A stretch of DNA of 12,079 bases, from the NCBI GenBank assembly GCA_036745195.1, contig DAIOGO010000078.1, positions 1 to 12,079 on the forward strand, read 5' to 3'. The notes beneath the pieces were generated by a model. That model saw only the letters and a program-made list of their open reading frames with translations. It was not told where the DNA came from and did no database searches. Positions 7,646 through 12,079 of the stretch are shown here, one piece after another (the stretch's first letter is position 1; each line of letters begins with the position of its first letter). The stretch is from JBFHRE01 sp036745195. GTDB taxonomy: Bacteria; Actinomycetota; Acidimicrobiia; Spongiisociales; ZC4RG35. Made by a program: the position numbers and the translations under genes.

Positions 7646-8175
7646 CCGGCGAGCACCGCCAGGACCTCGTCGAGAGGAGCGTGGTCGCCGGCGAAATCTT
7701 CGAAGTCGGCGTACAGCAACTCATCGCCCGGCCCGATCACGAGGGTCGCCCCCAGTTGGAGCGGTCGTTTTCCCGGCGTCCCCTGGCGGTTTCCGCCCGC
7801 CAGCGATCGGCCGGCAGCGATCAGAGCTCCGGGTCTCACCACCGAGCCCAACCCGAGTGTCTTGGTTCCCACTACCTGGGCTGCCTCGCCGTCGGAGTCG
7901 AGGAGCACCGGGAAGGGAACCCGCTCCTCCTCGATGAAGGCGAGGGCGTAGCGTTTCCCGCCGGTGCCGATGGCGGTTACCTCCACCCCGGTGGCAAGCA
8001 GCTCCTGATATCGATCGCGGACCTGACCGGCCCGCTCACGGCAGGTCAGTCAACCAAAGTGCCGGAGAAACAGCAGGACGTGGGGTCGGTCCCGCCAGAG
8101 GTCGCCCAGGCGATGGAGCTCGCCGGCGGAATCCTCCAACATCACGTCACCGAGGAGAGAAACGTCGAAACCCAT
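7642..8175 (-). CDS. Peroxiredoxin-like selenoprotein (SelL / PRXL2-related, UxxC), read through UGA at 8050-8052
   Basis: Reading from ATG 8175 to the stop at 7642-7644 gives 177 residues with one in-frame UGA at codon 42. Around it the protein reads FLRHFG-U-LTC-RE. This is the conserved active-site strand and helix of the AhpC/TSA-like Prx-like family, where the usual residue at U is the first cysteine of CxxC, giving U42-x-x-C45. Upstream, DVMLEDSAGELHRLGDLW fits the family's first strands. Downstream, VTAIGTGG, VPFPVLLDSD, LGLGSVVRP, QLGATLVI and a FAGDHAPLDEVLAVL end match a full thioredoxin fold. Relatives with Sec (SelL, UxxU; eukaryotic SelU/PRXL2, UxxC) are known, so Sec at this site is chemically sensible, probably for thiol redox or peroxide reduction in the cytosol. 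A strong inverted repeat follows the UGA. The start has no Shine-Dalgarno but a TAGCCT hexamer 6 bases upstream. A conventional call would give only 7642-7986 from a GTG, without the redox motif. The alternative is a nonsense mutation of TGC to TGA. Confidence 0.85.
8023..8049 (-). other. Putative bacterial SECIS-like hairpin directly after the UGA codon
   Basis: On the minus strand, CTGACC (8049-8044) pairs perfectly with GGTCAG (8028-8023). After one mismatch (8043/8029), three more pairs form (GCC 8042-8040 with GGC 8032-8030). They close a 7-base loop GTGAGCG that begins with G-U, like the G/U-bearing loop SelB reads in fdhF. A competing fold pairs GACCTG (8047-8042) with CAGGTC (8025-8020) plus CCG/CGG and a bulged U at 8026. 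The apical loop begins about 11-12 bases after the UGA, closer than the roughly 17 of E. coli fdhF, so the exact active fold is uncertain. The folding was done by eye. Confidence 0.55.
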
Positions 8176-8181
8176 GACGCC

Positions 8182-8187
8182 AGGCTA
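8182..8187 (-). promoter_or_regulatory. Putative -10 element (TAGCCT) for a leaderless selenoprotein transcript
   Basis: Read on the minus strand, GATAGCCT ends 6 bases (GGCGTC) before the ATG at 8175. There is no room for, or sign of, a ribosome binding site. The hexamer is identical to the one before glcD. No good -35 match was seen. Confidence 0.5.
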
Positions 8188-8219
8188 TCGGCGTGGCGAG
8201 GTGAACCGGAATCCGACCC

Positions 8220-8225
8220 TATCCT
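8220..8225 (+). promoter_or_regulatory. Putative -10 element (TATCCT) of the small membrane-protein gene
   Basis: TATCCT lies 8 bases before the ATG at 8234 and only 2 before the ATG at 8228. If it is a real -10 hexamer, the transcript would begin near 8232-8234, which favours the second ATG and another leaderless start. With the selenoprotein element it forms a divergent promoter pair within 58 bases. Confidence 0.35.
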
Positions 8226-8233
8226 GAATGCCG

Positions 8234-8449
8234 ATGTCGACTCCGCAACGTGTGGCGGTGGGAGGTCTGCTGGGCTGGGCCCGCAAACGCCGATTCCCCA
8301 CCCTCTTGCTCATCACCGGCGGGTTGTTCGGTCTGGACCTGCTGGTGCCCGACTTCATCCCGCTGGCCGACGAGCTGTTGCTGGGTCTGGCCACCCTGGT
8401 CCTCGCTCGGTGGAAGGACAACCGGCGGGCCCGGTTGGGCTCGGGCTAA
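8234..8449 (+). CDS. Small membrane protein (DUF6116-like)
   Basis: This short protein has 71 residues from ATG 8234, or 73 if the ATG at 8228 is used. A basic stretch (WARKRRFPT) is followed by one long hydrophobic region, LLLITGGLFGLDLLVPDFIP, then LADELLLGLATLVLARWKDNRR. This gives two closely spaced helices broken by the PDFIP turn. The pattern Arg-Phe-Pro-Thr, hydrophobic helix, Pro-Asp-x-Ile-Pro, Ala-Asp-Glu, helix, Arg-Trp-Lys resembles the small uncharacterised DUF6116 proteins, which I recall from memory and could not search. No function is known to me. It is divergent from the selenoprotein gene. Its TAA stop overlaps the opposite-strand stop of the cyclase gene within CTAA (8446-8449). 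The start choice rests on the hexamer at 8220-8225 and is uncertain. Confidence 0.72.
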   Translation: MSTPQRVAVGGLLGWARKRRFPTLLLITGGLFGLDLLVPDFIPLADELLLGLATLVLARWKDNRRARLGSG

Positions 8450-11052
8450 CCCTCGCCGAGCGCGTAGGAGACGGCCTCCGACAGGGAAAGCCGGCGGCCG
8501 CGCTCGAGCCACTCCCCGGCCGAGGCGCCCGCTGCGTCGACGAATGGCTCGATCGGCGGGAGGCGGTTCGGTTCACTGCTCGCCAGTTCGACACCGCTGA
8601 TCTCCTGTTGGGCCTGGTAGGCGCCATACAGGACCAGGGTCCGTTCCAGGTCGCCCGAGCGCATCGCCAGTTCGGTGAAGTCGCGTAGGTGATAGACCAT
8701 GCCCGACACGTCACCGTCGGCGGCGAAGATCCGCATCCCCTGATCGAGGTCGGCCTTGGCGCCATCGACGTCCCCCGCTTTGAGTTTGGCCGTTCCGAGC
8801 ATCCGGTGGACCCAGCCCCGCATGAAGGAGTCGTCGAGATGCCGGTACTCCTCCAGGGCCCGCACATAGTGATCGATCGCCGCCGGCAGGTCATCGATCA
8901 GCCAGGCCTGGTTGCCCAGGGCCCACTCGACCTTGGCGACGCCGGAAGCCCACTGCACCTTGCGGGCGCCGTCCTCGTCTCCCAGCCGTCGAAACAGGTC
9001 GAGCGACTCGGTGAGCTCGCTCAAGTCGTTGGGGTCACCGCCACCCATGAAGCGGGGGAAGGCGGCGTTGTAGAGGGCTTCGGCCAGCTGTGGCCAGTCC
9101 TGCTGCCGGCGGGCGATCGAGACCCACTCGTTGTACCAGGTGCCGGCGCTGGCATGATCCGCCTGCCAGTAGGCGATGCCGCCCGCCGCCTCGAGGGCGC
9201 GCATGCGCGCCCCGGGCGAACCTCCGGGCAGGTTGGCGATCTGCTCGACCCGCATCCGCCCCTCGGCCAGCCCACCTCGCATGTGCCAGTAGCGCCAGGT
9301 GGCTCCCGCCAGCTCTGAGCCGAGATCGGCCTGCCCGGACTCGACCGCCCAGTTGAGGGCGGCGCGCAGGTTGTCCAGCTCTCGGTCGAGCCGCCCGAGC
9401 GCGGTGGCCCGGGCGGATGTCAGCAGCATCGGTTCCACTTCCACGGCAATCCGCAGGACTTCTCGCAGATGCCGGTCGCGAATCTCGGCCTCCTCCCCGG
9501 AAGCCACCAGCTGTTCCATGGCGAACTCGCGGATCGTCTCGAGCATGCCGTAACGCGGTTCGGCAGTTCCCGCCTCGTGGCGGACCAGGCTGTGCTCGAC
9601 GAGCTGGTCGAGCGTGTCGAATACCGATCGTCCCTGGTCGACCTGCTCGATCGACTCCAGGTCGGCACCGTGGGAGAACACCGACAGCCGGCGCAGGAGT
9701 CGTTTGGCGTCCTCGCCGAGCAGGTCATGACTCCAGGCGATGGTTGCCCGAATGGTGCGCTGCCGCTCGGGAACGTCCCTGCGACCACTCGCCAAGAGGT
9801 CGAGGCCCTTGGTGAGGCGTTCGACGATGGCCTGGGGGGACAGCACCTTCGCGCGGGCGGCGGCCAGCTCGATGGCCAACGGGAGTCCGTCGAGACGCCG
9901 GATCAGTTCGACGACCGCCCCGGCGTTGGCGGCGTCGAGCTTGAAGTCGTTGCGGACGGCGGTGGCACGATCGATGAACAGCCGGACCCCGGCCTCGCCG
10001 GCCAGGGCATCGAGCCGCTCGCCTGGATCCGGCACGGGGAGGGGCGAGACCGCGAACTCGTGTTCGCCCGAGAGGCGCAGCGGCGCCCGGGAGGTGACCA
10101 GCACCGTAAGCCCACCGGTCTCGTTGATCAGCTCTCCCACCTGATCCGCGCCGTGGACGATCTGTTCGAAGTTGTCGAGCAGGAGGAGGGTGCGGCCGCC
10201 TTTCAGATACTCGAGCAGCCGTGTGCGGTGCTCTTCTAGTGAGTGGAGGCCGATGGCGGAAGTGATGGCGGCGATGAGAAGCTCAGGGTCGACGATGGCG
10301 GCCAGTGGCACGAACACGACGTTGTCGAAGGCGGCGGCGGCCCTTTCGGCGACGGCCAGGGCGAGGCGGGTCTTGCCGGTCCCGCCCGGTCCGGTGAGCG
10401 TTACCAGGCGGGCGGCACCCAGCAATTCGACGAGGTCTTCGAGTTCGGTCTCCCGCCCGACGAAGCTGGTCAGGTTGGGAGGGGCGTTGGCCACCCTCAA
10501 ACTGGCCGATCGGAGCGGAGGGAACACCTGCGGTAATCCGGCGATGACCAGGTCGTAGAGGCGAACCTCCTCATCAAAGTCCTTGAGCCGGTGGAGCCCG
10601 AGATCACGGGGCGAAACACCGTCGGGGAGCGCATTTCGAACGAGCTCGACGGTCGTGGCGGAGAGGACGACCTGGCCGCCGTGTCCGGTCGCACCCACCC
10701 TCGCCGCCTGGTGGACATCGATCCCGTGATAATCGTCGCCTGCCAGGCGACCCTCCCCGGTGTGGAGACCCATCCGCACCCTGACGTCGAACCCGTGCCA
10801 GTCGGCTTCGGAGAGGAGGCGCTGGGCGGCGACTGCCGCCGCCACCGCCGCCGGAGCCGAGGCGAACGAGGCGAAGAACGAGTCTCCCTCGGTACGGACC
10901 ACTACCCCGCCCTCATCCTCGATGGACCGGCGCAGGATGCCGTCGTGGATTGCGAACAGCTCCGACGATCGTTCTCCCGCCTGTTGCAGGAGCCGGGTGG
11001 AGCCCTCGATGTCGGTGAACAGAAACGTCACCGTACCGGTGGGAAGTGTCAT
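8446..11052 (-). CDS. Class III adenylate/guanylate cyclase fused to a STAND ATPase and TPR-like repeats
   Basis: This 868-residue multidomain signalling protein has a class III nucleotide cyclase domain at residues 1-170. The domain starts GTVTFLFTDIEGSTRLL with metal-binding D14; the second metal Asp is D57 in RTEGDSF, and VHQAAR is at 113-118. A STAND/NB-ARC-type ATPase follows, with a FVGRE entry motif at 197-201, Walker A GPGGTGKT at 221-228, Walker B LLLLDN ending at D293, a TSR sensor near 320 and GLPLAIELAAAR near 389. The region from about 545 to the end is helical and repeat-like (Ala-rich, TPR type). Such proteins are common in actinobacteria and are thought to couple oligomerisation or ligand sensing to the output domain. 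The usual Lys that selects adenine is Arg53, and the usual transition-state Asn is His114 while R118 is kept. His there is frequent in this subfamily as I recall it, so activity is plausible but not assured. Start ATG 11052 has GAGGA 4 bases upstream. No LuxR-type DNA-binding domain is present. Confidence 0.9.
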   Translation of the reverse strand: MTLPTGTVTFLFTDIEGSTRLLQQAGERSSELFAIHDGILRRSIEDEGGVVVRTEGDSFFASFASAPAAVAAAVAAQRLLSEADWHGFDVRVRMGLHTGEGRLAGDDYHGIDVHQAARVGATGHGGQVVLSATTVELVRNALPDGVSPRDLGLHRLKDFDEEVRLYDLVIAGLPQVFPPLRSASLRVANAPPNLTSFVGRETELEDLVELLGAARLVTLTGPGGTGKTRLALAVAERAAAAFDNVVFVPLAAIVDPELLIAAITSAIGLHSLEEHRTRLLEYLKGGRTLLLLDNFEQIVHGADQVGELINETGGLTVLVTSRAPLRLSGEHEFAVSPLPVPDPGERLDALAGEAGVRLFIDRATAVRNDFKLDAANAGAVVELIRRLDGLPLAIELAAARAKVLSPQAIVERLTKGLDLLASGRRDVPERQRTIRATIAWSHDLLGEDAKRLLRRLSVFSHGADLESIEQVDQGRSVFDTLDQLVEHSLVRHEAGTAEPRYGMLETIREFAMEQLVASGEEAEIRDRHLREVLRIAVEVEPMLLTSARATALGRLDRELDNLRAALNWAVESGQADLGSELAGATWRYWHMRGGLAEGRMRVEQIANLPGGSPGARMRALEAAGGIAYWQADHASAGTWYNEWVSIARRQQDWPQLAEALYNAAFPRFMGGGDPNDLSELTESLDLFRRLGDEDGARKVQWASGVAKVEWALGNQAWLIDDLPAAIDHYVRALEEYRHLDDSFMRGWVHRMLGTAKLKAGDVDGAKADLDQGMRIFAADGDVSGMVYHLRDFTELAMRSGDLERTLVLYGAYQAQQEISGVELASSEPNRLPPIEPFVDAAGASAGEWLERGRRLSLSEAVSYALGEG

Positions 11053-11070
11053 GATTCCTCGCTGCGGGTG

Positions 11071-11076
11071 AGCCTA
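11071..11076 (-). promoter_or_regulatory. Possible internal -10 element (TAGGCT) before the cyclase gene
   Basis: On the minus strand, GATAGGCT lies in the 35-base gap between the kinase stop (11088) and the cyclase ATG (11052). It is followed by an 18-base leader carrying GAGGA. It could drive cyclase expression apart from the kinase. No -35 match was found, and the hexamer alone is weak evidence. Confidence 0.3.
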
Positions 11077-11087
11077 TCGGTTGTTAC

Positions 11088-12079
11088 TCAGCTGGGGGGC
11101 CGGGAGAGCAGTTTGACCCGGAACAGGGTTCGGCCTGGAACGGATTCGAGTCCGATCCACCCGCCATGTCGATCGGTGATGATGCTGCGGCTGATGTCGA
11201 GGCCGAGGCCGGTACCCGATCCGGGTGGTTTGGTGGTGAAGAACGAGTCGAAGACCCGGTGCTGGATCTTCTCGGGGATGCCGGGGCCGTTGTCCTCGAC
11301 TTCGACCGCCACCCCCGACCCATCGGCGCTCACCCGGATCACGATCGTCGGATCGGCGGTGCCGGTCAGGGCGTCGGCGGCGTTGTCGAGCAGGTTGGTC
11401 CAGACCTGGTTGAGCTCGGAACCGTAGGCTTCGATCTCGGGGACGTTGTCGTCGTACTCCTTGACTACGGTGATCCCCTCCAGCTTCCGCTCGAGGATCA
11501 GGAGGGTGTCATCCAGACCGCGTCTGACGTCGACCGTCTGGACCGGCGCCTGGTCGAGATAGGAGTAGGACTTGAGGGCGCCGACGATCGAGGAGATCCG
11601 GCCCGCCCCGACCACGATGTTGCGGGTGAGCCCGGTCACCTCCTGGGCTGTCCGGAGAACCCGAAGCGCCGCCGCTCGCTGGGTGTCGTCGAGCTGCCCG
11701 GTGAGTTCCGTCAGGTCGGCCGGCCCGAAGCCGAGTGCCACCAGCGCCGGGCTCGCCCCCCACGGATCCGGGACCCCCTGGCGGGAGAGCCAGGTCTCCA
11801 CCTCCCCCTCCAGATCGGCCCGAGTCAGTGAGTCGAGAACCGGGGGGTCGATCGAGCGGGTGCGGACTTCGCCGAGGAGTCGCTCGAGGGTGGTGGCGCC
11901 GAGCGACGGCACCGACCCGGCGACTGCGTCGGTGAGTTTGTCGATGGCACCGGACAGTTGGGCGGCTGCCCGGCCGATGGCGGCTGCCGGGTTGTTCAAC
12001 TCATGGGCGAGCCCGGCGCTCAGGGTCCCCAGTTGGGCCATCCGCTCGCTCTGGCGCAGTCTCGACTGGGTGTCCTTCC
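11088..12079 (-). CDS. Sensor histidine kinase, C-terminal part (5' end outside window)
   Basis: About 329 residues are visible in the frame 12077-11088, and the frame is open at the right edge (KDTQSRLRQSER before the Met at 12041). The H-box is LGTLSAGLAHELNNP with the phospho-accepting His encoded at 12003-12005. The HATPase domain is complete: N-box NQVWTNLLDNAADAL, G1 VEDNGPGIP, F-box FDSFFTTKPPGSG, G2 GTGLGL. Between the His and the N-box there are about 205 residues, roughly 95 more than a simple HisKA kinase. The extra segment lies about 30-120 residues after the His, before the second DHp helix (GRISSIVGALKSYSYLDQ). I recall this arrangement from a kinase group that often has an N-terminal cyclic-nucleotide-binding domain, but the N-terminus here is not visible. 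The cyclase gene follows after 35 bases, so the two may be co-transcribed. No response regulator is in the window. Confidence 0.88.
   Translation of the reverse strand, partial: KDTQSRLRQSERMAQLGTLSAGLAHELNNPAAAIGRAAAQLSGAIDKLTDAVAGSVPSLGATTLERLLGEVRTRSIDPPVLDSLTRADLEGEVETWLSRQGVPDPWGASPALVALGFGPADLTELTGQLDDTQRAAALRVLRTAQEVTGLTRNIVVGAGRISSIVGALKSYSYLDQAPVQTVDVRRGLDDTLLILERKLEGITVVKEYDDNVPEIEAYGSELNQVWTNLLDNAADALTGTADPTIVIRVSADGSGVAVEVEDNGPGIPEKIQHRVFDSFFTTKPPGSGTGLGLDISRSIITDRHGGWIGLESVPGRTLFRVKLLSRPPS

Noticed and set aside
7642..7986. A 114-residue stand-alone ORF starting at GTG 7986
   Set aside because: It is only the tail of the longer protein. The family's first strands and redox motif are encoded upstream in the same frame, interrupted by one TGA, and no ribosome site supports the internal start.
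7681..8688. A 335-codon plus-strand frame across the selenoprotein and the small membrane-protein gene
   Set aside because: Low-complexity composition with no family resemblance. It overlaps three better supported genes.
9469..10239. A 256-codon plus-strand frame within the cyclase gene
   Set aside because: It is a shadow of the STAND ATPase coding region, which has complete Walker motifs on the minus strand.
10591..11427. A 278-codon plus-strand frame opposite the cyclase and kinase
   Set aside because: It mirrors the well-supported cyclase N-terminus and kinase C-terminus and has no recognisable motif.

Overview
The window reads as a high-GC actinobacterial chromosome segment. I would guess Acidimicrobiia or a relative, from the GC-rich codon use, a class III cyclase fused to a STAND ATPase, a glcDEF cluster and apparent leaderless start signals. 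The lineage is inference only. Gene density is very high: no gap without a gene exceeds about 160 bases, and I see no tRNA, rRNA, CRISPR array or mobile element.

Layout, left to right. (1) 3-977 (+): the C-terminal part of a hydantoinase B / oxoprolinase-type protein, cut by the left edge. (2) 1002-1523 (-): a small two-helix membrane protein with a soluble C-terminal domain, convergent with the first gene. (3) 1683-7636 (+): a tightly packed five-gene operon, glcD-glcE-glcF (FAD and Fe-S subunits of glycolate oxidase), then an unknown five-helix membrane protein, then a GH13 alpha-glucosidase. Every junction overlaps by 1 to 4 bases, so translational coupling is likely. (4) 7642-8175 (-): a peroxiredoxin-like protein whose reading frame is crossed by an in-frame UGA exactly where the family has the first cysteine of its CxxC motif. 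(5) 8234-8449 (+): a very small membrane protein, divergent from gene 4. (6) 8446-11052 (-): an 868-residue cyclase / STAND ATPase / TPR protein. (7) 11088-12079 (-): the C-terminal part of a sensor histidine kinase, cut by the right edge and upstream of the cyclase in the same direction.

The most important observation is the probable selenoprotein at 7642-8175. Translating through the UGA at 8050-8052 gives a continuous 177-residue thioredoxin-fold protein with a U-x-x-C motif (HFG-U-LTC-RE). Conserved-looking sequence lies on both sides, and a strong inverted repeat that could act as a bacterial SECIS element begins right after the UGA. A standard gene caller would keep only the downstream 114 residues and lose the active site.

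Functionally, glcDEF would oxidise glycolate (or a related 2-hydroxy acid) to glyoxylate at the membrane, while the GH13 enzyme would release glucose from small alpha-glucosides. The kinase and cyclase genes probably form a signalling pair. Two genes (glcD and the selenoprotein) have the same TAGCCT hexamer 6 to 7 bases upstream of an ATG with no Shine-Dalgarno sequence, which suggests leaderless transcripts.
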